From Flavobacterium gelatinilyticum (GTDB lineage: Bacteria > Bacteroidota > Bacteroidia > Flavobacteriales > Flavobacteriaceae), in the NCBI RefSeq assembly GCF_027111295.1, contig NZ_CP114287.1:496001-560000 (forward strand): DNA of 64,000 bases, given 5' to 3'. The notes under the pieces are model-generated. The model worked only from the letters and a program-made list of their open reading frames with translations, did no database searches and had not been told where the DNA came from. Within the stretch, counting starts at the first letter, position 1, and every line of letters starts with the position of its first letter. The position numbers and the translations under genes are program-made. Shown one piece after another: positions 37,583 to 46,856 of the stretch.

Positions 37583-38893
37583 ATGAATATCAAGAATATA
37601 TACGGCACTTTAGCACTTCTGTTCTTATGCATTTTTCAGGCAGATGCACAGGAAACCCTGTCTATCGAAGAAGCAATGAAAATCGCTTTAGAAAACAATT
37701 TTGAGATTAAAATTGCCAAGAATAATTCGGTTATAAGCGAAACAAACGTAACAGTAGGAAATTCAGGAATGCTGCCAACTGTAACCGCTTCTGTAGTTGA
37801 TAATAACAGTATTATGAACTCGTCTCAAACACGTCAGGACGGTTCTACTACATCATTAGACAATGCCAAAAACAATAGTTTAACCTATGGAGTAAGTTTA
37901 GGATGGACAGTTTTTGACGGAATGCGAATGTTCGCCAGACTTGACCAGTTAAAAGAACTTCAAAAATTAGGTGATGCCGAATTAAAACGAACTATTTTAC
38001 TAAAGATTGGTCAAGTAAATTCAGCATATTACGACTTAGTACAGCAGCAGCAGCAATTAGCCGCTTTAGATACTACAATTGTAATTTCGAAACAAAGATT
38101 AGAATTAGCTCAAAATCGTTTTACAATTGGAAAAGCTTCAAAATTAGAAGTTTTAAACGCTCAGGTTGACTTAAACTCAGATCAGGTGGCTTTATTGAGA
38201 CAGAAAGAATCGTATGCGAATGCTAAAATTTTATTGAACCAGTATCTGGCAAGAGATCCGAAAATTGATTTCAAAGTAACTGATGAAGTTAAAGTTGACA
38301 ATAAACTGGTTTTGGTAGATTTAATGGAATTGGCACAAAAACAAAACCCGGCATTAGAAGCTCAGATTATCAACAAACGAATTGCCGAATTACAGCTTAA
38401 ACAAGTCAAATCGACCCGATATCCAACACTTCGATTAACAACTGGTTACAACTTTTCTGAAAGCCAGTCCAGTTTAGGATTTACAAGCGAAACTTCTTCT
38501 CGTGGTTTAAATTACGGTTTCAATGCCTCTATGAATATTTTTGACGGTTTTAATCAGCATCGAAATGAAAAAGTAGCCAAACTTCAGATTGAAAACACTA
38601 AAATCGTAATCGAACAGCAGAATTTGATTTTAAATACACAATTAAGCACGGCTTTTCAAACGTATTTAACCAATCTGGAATTGATCGATCTGGAAGAAGA
38701 CAACGAGGCTATAGCGAAGCAAAACCTTGAAATTACGCTGGATAAGTTTAGAATTGGGACCATTACCACTATCGATTTCAGAACGGCACAGCTTAATTAT
38801 GTCAATGCAAAAGTACGTTACAGCAACGCTCAATATGAGGCAAAATTATCAGAAATTGCTTTAAAAGAATTAGCAGGAAATATTAATTTTTAA
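37583..38893 (+). CDS. TolC-family outer-membrane efflux channel
   Basis: A 436-residue protein with a signal peptide (GTLALLFLCIFQADAQ) and the duplicated OEP repeats of TolC: TLSIEEAMKIALENNFEIK at the start of the mature part, NRFTIGKASKLEVLNAQVD in repeat one and KFRIGTITTIDFRTAQLNY in repeat two. It forms the outer-membrane duct of the tripartite pump encoded immediately upstream. Confidence 0.94.
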   Translation: MNIKNIYGTLALLFLCIFQADAQETLSIEEAMKIALENNFEIKIAKNNSVISETNVTVGNSGMLPTVTASVVDNNSIMNSSQTRQDGSTTSLDNAKNNSLTYGVSLGWTVFDGMRMFARLDQLKELQKLGDAELKRTILLKIGQVNSAYYDLVQQQQQLAALDTTIVISKQRLELAQNRFTIGKASKLEVLNAQVDLNSDQVALLRQKESYANAKILLNQYLARDPKIDFKVTDEVKVDNKLVLVDLMELAQKQNPALEAQIINKRIAELQLKQVKSTRYPTLRLTTGYNFSESQSSLGFTSETSSRGLNYGFNASMNIFDGFNQHRNEKVAKLQIENTKIVIEQQNLILNTQLSTAFQTYLTNLELIDLEEDNEAIAKQNLEITLDKFRIGTITTIDFRTAQLNYVNAKVRYSNAQYEAKLSEIALKELAGNINF

Positions 38894-38924
38894 TATAAAT
38901 TTGTTTCAAAAAACAAATTTATAT
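38893..38924 (+). promoter_or_regulatory. Perfect 14-bp hairpin covering the bestrophin start codon
   Basis: ATATAAATTTGTTT (38893-38906) and AAACAAATTTATAT (38911-38924) pair fully around a CAAA loop. The left arm begins at the last base of the tolC stop codon and the right arm includes the A and T of the ATG at 38923. The structure could occlude translation initiation or mark an RNA processing/termination point. Confidence 0.7.
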
Positions 38925-39786
38925 GATCTCATATAATACCAAAGACTGGTTTACTTTTATATTCCATTTTCATAAATCGGATACAGTTCGAAAGCTGTTT
39001 CCAATCATGCTGGCAATTGGTGTTTATGCTGCCATAGTAGGATATCTGGAGCTTCATTATTTCAAAGTTACCAAAAACGATTACATCCATAATATTCCTA
39101 TCATGCACGGAATGCTGGGTTTTGTGATCTCGTTATTACTGGTTTTCAGAACCAATACAGCTTACGACCGCTGGTGGGAAGGGCGTAAACTCTGGGGCAG
39201 TCTGGTGAACAACAGCCGTAATCTTGCCATAAAACTTTCGGCTATTTTAAAAGATGAAAATGACAGGAAGTTTTTCAGAAAGTTCATTCCCATGTTTGCT
39301 GATATTTTATACAAACATTTAAAAGATGAAGAAACCAGCAAACAGCTTTTTGAAGATGTAGATCTAGAATTAGATCATCATAAACACAAGCCTAACCAGC
39401 TCAAAAGAATCATGTATCACAAAATAAATGATTTGTATGATTCCGGAAAAATTACAGGCGAGCAGCTTATTATACTAAATGATGAATTTCAGGCATTCAC
39501 AGACATCTGCGGTGCCTGCGAACGCATCAAAAACACGCCTATTCCCTATTCTTACAGTGCCTTCATCAAAAAATTTATCTTTTTTTACATCATGACACTT
39601 CCTTTTGGATATTCGGTCAGCTTAGGATATTTTGTGGCTCCGGTTGTCGTTTTTATCTTTTATGTTCTGGCGAGTTTAGAACTTATCGCAGAAGAAATCG
39701 AAGATCCGTTTGGTGATGATGAAAACGATCTTCCAACCAAGAAAATATCAGAAAATATCAAAAGACACGTCGAAGAACTGATTTAA
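38923..39786 (+). CDS. Bestrophin-family ion channel
   Basis: A 287-residue bacterial bestrophin (UPF0187). The start ISYNTKDWFTFIFHFHKSDT, the signature FRTNTAYDRWWEGRKLWGSL and the C-terminal LELIAEEIEDPFGDDENDLP are all typical; four hydrophobic segments are visible. Bacterial members form pentameric cation or anion channels. It follows the efflux operon by 29 bases but is probably functionally separate. Confidence 0.93.
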   Translation: MISYNTKDWFTFIFHFHKSDTVRKLFPIMLAIGVYAAIVGYLELHYFKVTKNDYIHNIPIMHGMLGFVISLLLVFRTNTAYDRWWEGRKLWGSLVNNSRNLAIKLSAILKDENDRKFFRKFIPMFADILYKHLKDEETSKQLFEDVDLELDHHKHKPNQLKRIMYHKINDLYDSGKITGEQLIILNDEFQAFTDICGACERIKNTPIPYSYSAFIKKFIFFYIMTLPFGYSVSLGYFVAPVVVFIFYVLASLELIAEEIEDPFGDDENDLPTKKISENIKRHVEELI

Positions 39787-39935
39787 ACAAACCATAAAGC
39801 CAATTTTACTATACCTTTTTTATTAAATTTAAAGATTTATCTAAAATTGAGTATGTAATTTTTACCGCTTTTTTACTAAATACAACGAATAAGAAAAAAC
39901 CAAATAATTTCTTTCTTACTACAATCCGCAATCCT

Positions 39936-39943
39936 TATATTTG
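39936..39943 (+). promoter_or_regulatory. -7 box of pheT
   Basis: TATATTTG matches TANNTTTG and lies 34 bases before the pheT ATG. No -33 TTG was found at the usual spacing. Confidence 0.4.
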
Positions 39944-39977
39944 TAACCTTGTACAAAAAAAGAATAATAAAGCTAAC

Positions 39978-42398
39978 ATGAAAATATCTTACAACTGGTT
40001 AAAACAATTCATTAAAACAGACTGGACATCTGAGCAGACTTCAGAATTACTTACTGATTTAGGTCTTGAAGTAGAAGTTGTCGAAAAATACCAATCTGTT
40101 AAAGGCGGTTTAGAAGGGGTTGTTGTAGGACACGTTCTCACTTGCGAAAAACACCCTGATGCCGACAGACTGAAAGTTACAACTGTAAATATTGGTTTAG
40201 AAGCTCCTATACAAATTGTATGCGGCGCTGCAAATGTTGCCGCAGGTCAAAAAGTTCCGGTTGCCACAATTGGAACTGTTTTATATGATAAAGAGGGTGC
40301 TGAATTTACAATTAAAAAAGGAAAAATACGCGGACAGGAAAGCCACGGAATGATTTGCGCCGAAGATGAACTGGGTCTTGGCAGCAGTCATGACGGAATT
40401 ATGGTTCTGGATGAAAGTCTGGTTCCGGGAACTCCTGCAGCCGAGGTATTTAAAATTGCCAATGACGAAGTTTTTGAAATTGGTTTAACTCCAAACCGTG
40501 CCGACGCAATGAGCCATTACGGAACAGCGCGTGATTTAAGAGCCGGAATGTTGCAGCGTGGTGTAAACGTAGAATTAATTACGCCGTCTGTAAGCAATTT
40601 TAGAGTTGATATGCGTACGCTTAAGATTGATGTAAATGTTGAAGAACCAACACTGGCACCAAGATACTGCGGGGTTACCATTTCGGGAATTACAGTTCAG
40701 GATTCTCCGGCATGGTTACAAGATCGTTTAAAGGCTATCGGGTTAACTCCTAAAAATAATATTGTTGACGTTACTAATTATGTTTTACACGAATTAGGAC
40801 AGCCGCTTCATGCTTTTGATGCTGCAAAAATCAACGGAAAGATAATCGTAAAAACACTGCCTGCAGGTACAAAATTCGTAACGCTTGATGATGTTGAAAG
40901 AACATTACACGCAGAAGATTTAATGATCTGCGACGAAAAAGGACCACTTTGTATTGCCGGTGTTTTTGGAGGAAAAAAATCAGGTGTTTCTGAAGGAACA
41001 ACTTCTATTTTCTTAGAAAGTGCTTATTTTGATGCTGTAAGCGTTCGTAAAACAGCAAAAAGACACCAATTAAATACAGATGCTTCTTTTAGATTTGAAA
41101 GAGGAATTGACCCAACAATTACAGAATACGCACTAAAACGTGCCGCGCTTTTAATTCAGGAAGTAGCAGGCGGAAAAGTAACTTCTGATGTGGTAGAAGT
41201 TTATCCTAAAAAAATAGAAGATTTCTCTGTTTTATTAAATTTCAGCCACGTTTCTAAAATCATTGGTCAGGAAATTCCAAAAGATACGATCAAAAAAATA
41301 TTAGTTTCTCTGGATATTAAAGTCAACAGCGTTTCAGATACCGGTCTTGGCTTAACTATTCCAGCTTATCGTGTTGATGTACAGCGTGAAATTGACGTTA
41401 TAGAAGAAATCTTAAGAGTCTACGGTTACAATAATATTGAGTTTTCTAAAAAATTCAATGCAACGGTAGCCAATTCTCCAAGAACAGAAGATTATAAAGT
41501 ACAAAACGTTATTGCTTCTCAGTTAAACTCTCAGGGTTTCCATGAAATGATGGCAAACTCATTAACAACTGCTGCGTATGCAAAACTATCGACTGTTTTA
41601 AAAGAAGAACACAACGTAACGATGCTGAATCCTCTAAGCAGTGATTTGGCAGCAATGCGCCAGTCATTATTATTTTCTGCCTTAGAAGCCGTTTCTTATA
41701 ATATCAACAGAAAAAATTCGGATTTAAAATTATTTGAATTTGGAAAATCATATCACAAATACCTAAACGGTTACGAAGAGCACAAACATTTGACTTTATC
41801 TATTTCCGGAGACCGAAATAAAGAAAGCTGGACAAATCCGCAAAAAGGAACTGATTTCTTTTTACTAAAAGGATATGTAAGAGCTGTTTTAAATCGTCTT
41901 GGAATTGAAAAAGTTTCAAATATGCCTGTACAGTCGGATGTTTTCTCTGAAGGAACTTCTATCTGTTACAACAATGATACTTTGGTCGAAATGGGTGTAA
42001 TTAAAAAATCGATTTTAAAACATTTCGGAATCAAACAAGATGTGTATTATGCCGATTTTAACTGGGATTTAGTCCTAAAAATCATTACAGGAAAAATTAA
42101 ATATACTGAGATTCCTAAATATCCTGAAGTACGTAGAGATTTAGCGCTTCTGATTGACGAAAAAACAACTTATGAAAGTATTTACAATCTGGCTAAACAA
42201 AGCGAAAAAACACTTTTAAAAGACGTTAATTTATTTGACGTATACCAAGGCGACAAACTTCCGGAAGGTAAAAAATCATATGCTTTGAGTTTCACAATCC
42301 AGGACAGCACTAAAACGCTTACTGATGCTCAAATCGATAAAATTATGTCAAAATTACAACAGACTTTTGAAACCGAACTTGGCGCAAGTCTGAGATAA
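39978..42398 (+). CDS. pheT: Phenylalanine-tRNA ligase beta subunit
   Basis: An 806-residue PheT, full length. It starts KISYNWLKQFIKTDW, then has a tRNA-binding OB domain (about 40-150, CEKHPDADRLKVTTVNIG, IVCGAANVAAGQKVPVA), the B3/4 domain (NIVDVTNYVLHELGQPLHAFD), B5, and a C-terminal FDX-ACB anticodon-binding domain (YPEVRRDLALLID to QTFETELGASLR). It charges tRNA-Phe with the alpha subunit PheS, not encoded nearby. A strong terminator follows. Confidence 0.97.
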   Translation: MKISYNWLKQFIKTDWTSEQTSELLTDLGLEVEVVEKYQSVKGGLEGVVVGHVLTCEKHPDADRLKVTTVNIGLEAPIQIVCGAANVAAGQKVPVATIGTVLYDKEGAEFTIKKGKIRGQESHGMICAEDELGLGSSHDGIMVLDESLVPGTPAAEVFKIANDEVFEIGLTPNRADAMSHYGTARDLRAGMLQRGVNVELITPSVSNFRVDMRTLKIDVNVEEPTLAPRYCGVTISGITVQDSPAWLQDRLKAIGLTPKNNIVDVTNYVLHELGQPLHAFDAAKINGKIIVKTLPAGTKFVTLDDVERTLHAEDLMICDEKGPLCIAGVFGGKKSGVSEGTTSIFLESAYFDAVSVRKTAKRHQLNTDASFRFERGIDPTITEYALKRAALLIQEVAGGKVTSDVVEVYPKKIEDFSVLLNFSHVSKIIGQEIPKDTIKKILVSLDIKVNSVSDTGLGLTIPAYRVDVQREIDVIEEILRVYGYNNIEFSKKFNATVANSPRTEDYKVQNVIASQLNSQGFHEMMANSLTTAAYAKLSTVLKEEHNVTMLNPLSSDLAAMRQSLLFSALEAVSYNINRKNSDLKLFEFGKSYHKYLNGYEEHKHLTLSISGDRNKESWTNPQKGTDFFLLKGYVRAVLNRLGIEKVSNMPVQSDVFSEGTSICYNNDTLVEMGVIKKSILKHFGIKQDVYYADFNWDLVLKIITGKIKYTEIPKYPEVRRDLALLIDEKTTYESIYNLAKQSEKTLLKDVNLFDVYQGDKLPEGKKSYALSFTIQDSTKTLTDAQIDKIMSKLQQTFETELGASLR

Positions 42399-42422
42399 GT
42401 TTTTAATTATAGTTTACACTAG

Positions 42423-42465
42423 AACCCGATGGATTTTTCAGAATCTGTCGGGTTTTATTTTTTTG
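42423..42465 (+). terminator. Intrinsic terminator of pheT
   Basis: AACCCGATGGATT pairs with AATCTGTCGGGTT (13 bp, two G-U pairs), followed by a T-rich tract. Confidence 0.88.
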
Positions 42466-42475
42466 GTTTCTTTTG

Positions 42476-42647
42476 TTTCAGGTATGAAGTTTCAGGTTTC
42501 ACGTTATTGGTTTGCGGATAGTTTTACCGCAAAGATTCGCAAAGTTTTTATTCAGAAAAAGATCTTGCAAACCCTGCATCAGATAACTATCGGAATTGCA
42601 CCACTTTCAGTTAACCTGAAACCTGAAACTTGAAACCTGAAACTTAA
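42476..42647. repeat. Inverted heptameric arrays (GTTTCAG / CTGAAAC)
   Basis: GTTTCAGGTATGAAGTTTCA at the left and AACCTGAAACCTGAAACTTG at the right face each other between convergent genes. Between them is a GCGGATAGTTTTACCGCAAAGATTCGCAA-like dispersed segment (only part quoted). Confidence 0.6.
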
Positions 42648-42658
42648 AAACACCTCTA

Positions 42659-43480
42659 TCATTTAGAATATTTCTGATAGGCCCGCATTAGTTTCTCGTC
42701 GTATTTATTGGTTTTATAAGCCGGTCCGTTATATTTAGAAGCAAAAGCAGCCCAGTTTTTATTTCTTAAGGGAGTAATTAGATTATTCTTTTCCAAAAAC
42801 AATCCAAAAGCTTTTAAATGTTCGCCTTCGTTTTGACGCATTTTGATTACGAATTCATCAATACTTTTATAACCAATAGAAACAGCATTAAACCCCATTA
42901 TCTGAAACGATCCCCACGAAGCTGCACTGTTAGCGGCATCTTCAAAATCTTTACCTCCCAGACTGATTGCTTTTTCAAGACGTTCATATTCTCCCGCTCC
43001 GCCAACATAGTATTTCTTTGTATATTTTGGAAAAAGAATATTTGCCGTTGTACTGTTTACATACTTTTTAGGGTCGATTTTTCGCTTTTCTAATTCTTTC
43101 CAGAAAATATGACCCTCAAATAAAATTTTTGGTCTTCCGTCAACAAGAAACCCTTTTCCGTTACTTTCCACTTCATTTACCGCTTTTACAATGGCCAGTT
43201 CGAGATTAAAACGCTTTGAAAAATCAATAAGATCCTGTTCCGAAAGCAGTTTGCTGTTAGAAGAAAATAATCCCTGCGTTTTTTGTAATAATGCTGACCA
43301 GCTTTTCAATCCCACTACTCCATCTACAACCAGCTTATTCTTTAACTGAAAATCTCTTACCGCTTTATCTGTCGCTGCTCCAAAATAATCTGAAACAACA
43401 ACTTTATATCCAAGATTTGAAAGAAGTTCATTTAAATAATATACTTCATTTGATCGTGCACCCAATTTTATCGTTTTCAT
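42659..43480 (-). CDS. Peptidoglycan-binding N-acetylmuramidase (phage-type endolysin fold)
   Basis: A 273-residue protein. Residues 1-65 form a PG_binding_1 domain (GARSNEVYYLNELL, AVRDFQLKNKLVVDGVVG). Residues 80-270 match the N-acetylmuramidase/DUF3380 domain: VKAVNEVESNGKGFLVDGR with the putative catalytic Glu, ILFEGHIFW and SWGSFQIMGFN. No signal peptide is visible, as in phage endolysins. No other phage genes are adjacent, so it may be a domesticated lysin. Confidence 0.88.
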   Translation of the reverse strand: MKTIKLGARSNEVYYLNELLSNLGYKVVVSDYFGAATDKAVRDFQLKNKLVVDGVVGLKSWSALLQKTQGLFSSNSKLLSEQDLIDFSKRFNLELAIVKAVNEVESNGKGFLVDGRPKILFEGHIFWKELEKRKIDPKKYVNSTTANILFPKYTKKYYVGGAGEYERLEKAISLGGKDFEDAANSAASWGSFQIMGFNAVSIGYKSIDEFVIKMRQNEGEHLKAFGLFLEKNNLITPLRNKNWAAFASKYNGPAYKTNKYDEKLMRAYQKYSK

Positions 43481-43651
43481 TTTTCTCTTATTTAAATTAA
43501 AAACTGATTTTCTTTTTTTCAGCAGATTTCAATCTCCTTTTTTCTGCCTAAAACAATCCATATAAAATTACCAAAAATTAAAAGCTTACAAACCAGTATT
43601 TTAACCTGTTTTTAAAAAATTTCACCTACAAAAAAAAGGGTATTTTCCCCC

Positions 43652-43682
43652 TTGTTCAATTTTTGGGTTTCAAATAATTTTG
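43652..43682 (+). promoter_or_regulatory. Bacteroidota-type promoter of the two-component operon
   Basis: TTG at 43652-43654 and TAATTTTG at 43675-43682 are separated by 20 bases, a good TTG/TANNTTTG match. The first ATG of the operon is 60 bases downstream. Confidence 0.65.
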
Positions 43683-43742
43683 TCGCCTGCAAACGATTAA
43701 AAAAGTGAACTAAACCATTAACCAATTAATTATTTAACAATC

Positions 43743-44177
43743 ATGAAAAATCCACCCGCAAAACCCGCTCAGTTAATAACTAAAGAATTTGCAAAACAGC
43801 TTAATGTAAATTACAACAAGAAAAAAGCGGCATCAGTAACCGGAAAATCCAAAAAGAAAGAAGACGCAAATGCCATCTGGTATTCATTGGAAGCATTAGA
43901 AAGTTATATACATTATATCAAAACCAACGGTGCTAAAGAAGGCTATAATGTAGACGGAATACGTTTTTATTTTGGCACCTATCCGGAAGATGAAGCTCAT
44001 GGAGAAAAAGCCGGACTGACTACTTTGTTCCTGGTTCCAACAGGAAAAAAAGTAGAAAGCAATGAAGATCAGCTTAAAAGTTTTGCTTTAGTTGAAGACG
44101 AAACACCTGCTGACATTCAAAGTCTTTCACCAATGAATTACGGAAACATCGGAAGACCGCCAAGTTTAGTATATTAA
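43743..44177 (+). CDS. Conserved hypothetical protein, first gene of two-component operon
   Basis: A 144-residue soluble protein. After a basic start (KPAQLITKEFAKQLNVNYNK) it has WYSLEALESYIHYIKTNG and GIRFYFGTYPEDEAHGEKAG followed by LTTLFLVPTG. I do not recognise the family. No signal peptide or membrane helix is seen. It precedes a membrane protein, a sensor kinase and a response regulator on the same strand, with gaps or overlaps of under 30 bases, so the four genes form one operon. Confidence 0.75.
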   Translation: MKNPPAKPAQLITKEFAKQLNVNYNKKKAASVTGKSKKKEDANAIWYSLEALESYIHYIKTNGAKEGYNVDGIRFYFGTYPEDEAHGEKAGLTTLFLVPTGKKVESNEDQLKSFALVEDETPADIQSLSPMNYGNIGRPPSLVY

Positions 44178-44186
44178 TAGAAATTT

Positions 44187-44834
44187 ATGTTTGAATTTTT
44201 AAGATCTTATATCATTTATTTAGCTTTGTTATCAGGAAGCATCGGATTAATTTCTATGCATAAATTACCTGGTAAGAAAGCTAAATTTTTAGTAATTTTA
44301 ATTTGGTTTTCGATCCTGACAGAAATCGTTGGGTATTACTTTACGTACCTGACAGGCTTGTTAAATTATTATGTATATAATGTTTACATGTTTGTCAGCT
44401 TTTCAGCCTATATATTACTTTTACGAAGCCTTTTACAAAAAATAAATCACAGACTAACCGCCGTTCTCTGCCTGACGTTGTTTATTATTTCTTTTATTTT
44501 AAACAGTTTGTATTTTCAGCAGGATGCCAATCGTTCTTTTACATACAGTTTTGCGATTGGAGTTTTATTGGTTCTGATTTTATCTTGTTTGTATCTGGTT
44601 GAGATTTTTAATTCAGACAAAATTTTAAACTTTAAGCGATCTGTCTTTTTCTGGTACATTTTAGGCATACTGGTTTTTCATGTACCATTTACGCCTTTTA
44701 TGCTTGCCATAAACTGGTTTTTAATCAAGCAGGATGATTCTGTATTTAGTCTTGTGTTGTTTATCTTAAATTTTCTGGCACATAGCTGCTACATTATAGG
44801 ATTTTTATGGAGCGAAAAGAAATACAATTATTAG
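44187..44834 (+). CDS. Multi-pass membrane protein of two-component operon
   Basis: A 215-residue hydrophobic protein with about seven predicted membrane segments (for example IYLALLSGSIGLISM, VLCLTLFIISFILNSLYF, LLVLILSCLYLVEIF). No family is recognised. Its end overlaps the start of the sensor kinase gene by 28 bases, indicating translational coupling; it may be the membrane sensing partner of the kinase, which itself has only one membrane helix. Confidence 0.75.
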   Translation: MFEFLRSYIIYLALLSGSIGLISMHKLPGKKAKFLVILIWFSILTEIVGYYFTYLTGLLNYYVYNVYMFVSFSAYILLLRSLLQKINHRLTAVLCLTLFIISFILNSLYFQQDANRSFTYSFAIGVLLVLILSCLYLVEIFNSDKILNFKRSVFFWYILGILVFHVPFTPFMLAINWFLIKQDDSVFSLVLFILNFLAHSCYIIGFLWSEKKYNY

Positions 44835-45589
44835 TCATTTCATTGGGTATCGTTTTCTTTACCCTGCTGCTTATCCTGCTTTTCATTTTCTTTTATTTCA
44901 TAAAGAAGAAAAACACCTATATGGTAGAAAAAATGGAAGCCGAAATGTATTTCCAGTCCGAATTGGTCAAAACCAGAATCGAGATCAAAGACCAGACGCT
45001 TTCTGAAATAAGCAAAGAGCTTCATGATAATATCGGACAGATTATTTCGGTTGCCATCATGCAGCTCAATATTGGTATTAGTAATAAAGGAATTCCGGTT
45101 TCGGAACTTAAAGACCTTAAAAGTGTATTGGCAAAATCATTAGACGAATTACGAATTTTATCGCGGATTATCAATAAAGATAATTTACTGCAGCACAACT
45201 TTGTTGAGGCTATCCAGCTGGATCTGGAACGAATAAAAAAGCTCAAAAAAATCAAATATAATTTTAATCTCACCGGAGAAATTCCGCTGATTAATGAAGA
45301 ACACGATCTGATTATTTACCGGATATTTCAGGAAGCACTTCACAACAGTTTAAAACATTCCCGAAGCGATTTGTTTGATGTGCATATTGAAGTAACCCCG
45401 GTTGTTTTCAGACTTATACTCAAAGATTTTGGAATTGGATATAATTTAGACAGTTCCAATTCAGGAATAGGACTTAATAACATGAAACTCAGAGCCAAAT
45501 TAATTGGCGCCAGACTCAGCATCGATTCCGGCCAGTCCGGAACAACCGTAACCCTCGAATATCCCTTAACCCAATCTGATGAAAACTAA
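44807..45589 (+). CDS. Sensor histidine kinase, NarX/DesK-like (HisKA_3)
   Basis: A 260-residue kinase. One N-terminal membrane helix (VFFTLLLILLFIFFYFI) is followed by the HisKA_3 H-box ISKELHDNIGQIISVA and a HATPase_c domain with N-box FQEALHNSLKHS and G-boxes DFGIGYNL and SGIGLNNMKLRA. It has no obvious extracytoplasmic sensor domain. It overlaps the genes on both sides. Confidence 0.92.
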   Translation: MERKEIQLLVISLGIVFFTLLLILLFIFFYFIKKKNTYMVEKMEAEMYFQSELVKTRIEIKDQTLSEISKELHDNIGQIISVAIMQLNIGISNKGIPVSELKDLKSVLAKSLDELRILSRIINKDNLLQHNFVEAIQLDLERIKKLKKIKYNFNLTGEIPLINEEHDLIIYRIFQEALHNSLKHSRSDLFDVHIEVTPVVFRLILKDFGIGYNLDSSNSGIGLNNMKLRAKLIGARLSIDSGQSGTTVTLEYPLTQSDEN

Positions 45590-46229
45590 CCCCAAAAACA
45601 AAATAATAATCGTAGACGACCACCTTCTTTTTTCGCAGTCGCTTGAACTGCTAATTAAAAGTTTTGGAGATTACGAAGTCATAAATCGTTTTGAAAACGG
45701 TAAGGTATTTATTTCCTTTCTGGAAGCAAATATCGACACCAATATAGATTTAGTCCTCCTGGACGTAAATATGCCCGTTCTCGACGGAATAAGCACTATG
45801 AAATGGCTTCAGGAAAACCGCCCTAACCTAAAAGTAATAGCATTATCTGTAAATGATGACGAAGAAATCATTATTAAGATGATTACCAACGGAGCAAAAG
45901 GCTATCTTTTAAAAGATACTTCACCGGAAGTTTTCAGGGATGCGATTGAATGCGTAATCGAAAAAGGATTTTATTTTACCGAATTAGTTTCAGGAATGCT
46001 GATCAATAAAGTCAACAGTGATAATAAAAAAATCAGCCTGAAAGAAAAAGAACTGGTTTTTATAAAACATGCCTGCACCGAAATGACGTATAAAGAAATT
46101 GCATCAGAAATGTGTCTGAGTCCTAAAACCATCGACGGATACAGGGAATGTTTGTTTGATAAATTAGAGATAAAAACGAGAATTGGTTTGGTGTTATACG
46201 CTGTTAAAAATAAAATTGTTTTGGTGTAA
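45579..46229 (+). CDS. NarL/FixJ-type response regulator
   Basis: A 216-residue regulator with a receiver domain (KIIIVDDHLLFSQSLELL, phospho-Asp in LVLLDVNMPVLDG, Lys in GYLLKDTSPEVF) and a C-terminal LuxR-type helix-turn-helix (MTYKEIASEMCLSPKTIDGY). It is the cognate partner of the overlapping sensor kinase; target genes are unknown, but autoregulation of this operon is plausible. Confidence 0.93.
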   Translation: MKTNPKNKIIIVDDHLLFSQSLELLIKSFGDYEVINRFENGKVFISFLEANIDTNIDLVLLDVNMPVLDGISTMKWLQENRPNLKVIALSVNDDEEIIIKMITNGAKGYLLKDTSPEVFRDAIECVIEKGFYFTELVSGMLINKVNSDNKKISLKEKELVFIKHACTEMTYKEIASEMCLSPKTIDGYRECLFDKLEIKTRIGLVLYAVKNKIVLV

Positions 46230-46230
46230 C

Positions 46231-46743
46231 TTAGTACGAAAGTGCTGCAAAGAACGGATATTCTTTGATTTTTTCTCTTCCGTTAAGAAAAGCTAATTCC
46301 ATTAAAAAGTTGCATTGTACAATTTCGCCGCCTAATTCTTCTACCAGATCGCAGACTGCTTTTGCGGTACCGCCGGTTGCCAGAACGTCGTCGTGAATTA
46401 AAACACGATCGCCTTTCTGAATGGCATCTCTGTGCATTTCGAGTATATCTGTGCCATATTCTAACTCATACGAAGCCGAAATCGTTTCAAACGGAAGCTT
46501 TTTAGGTTTCCTTACCGGAACAAAACCGGCTTTTAGTTCCTGTGCCAATAACATTCCGAAAAAAAAGCCACGGCTTTCTGCTCCTACTACTTTGTCAATT
46601 TTCTGTCCTTTTAAAGAATTTACCAGAATTGATAAGCATTCTTGTCTTGCTTCAACATCATTTAATAGTGGAGTGATATCTTTAAATAAAATTCCTTGTT
46701 TAGGAAAGTCCTGAATATCACGTATATAATTTTCAATCTTCAT
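46231..46743 (-). CDS. apt: Adenine phosphoribosyltransferase
   Basis: A 170-residue Apt of normal length. Motifs: IRDIQDFPKQGILFKDITPLL at the N-terminus, GAESRGFFFGMLLAQEL, and the PRPP-binding DRVLIHDDVLATGGTAKA. It salvages adenine to AMP. It converges with the response regulator and flanks the tRNA-Arg integration site. Confidence 0.96.
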   Translation of the reverse strand: MKIENYIRDIQDFPKQGILFKDITPLLNDVEARQECLSILVNSLKGQKIDKVVGAESRGFFFGMLLAQELKAGFVPVRKPKKLPFETISASYELEYGTDILEMHRDAIQKGDRVLIHDDVLATGGTAKAVCDLVEELGGEIVQCNFLMELAFLNGREKIKEYPFFAALSY

Positions 46744-46771
46744 TTTTTTTTATTTTTCTGTATTTTTTTGC

Positions 46772-46801
46772 TTGTTTATCTCGAATTTATCTCTATCTTT
46801 G
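46772..46801 (+). promoter_or_regulatory. Promoter of tRNA-Arg
   Basis: TTG at 46772-46774 and TATCTTTG at 46794-46801 are 19 bases apart, a textbook Bacteroidota promoter, 55 bases upstream of the tRNA. Confidence 0.7.
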
Positions 46802-46856
46802 CACCCGCAAACAGCATTTAACAAAGCTACAAAAAATAGCTGAATGAAACAAAAAA

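Noticed and set aside
42659..43480. Prophage remnant
   Set aside because: Only a lysin-like gene is present; no other phage gene or integration boundary surrounds it.
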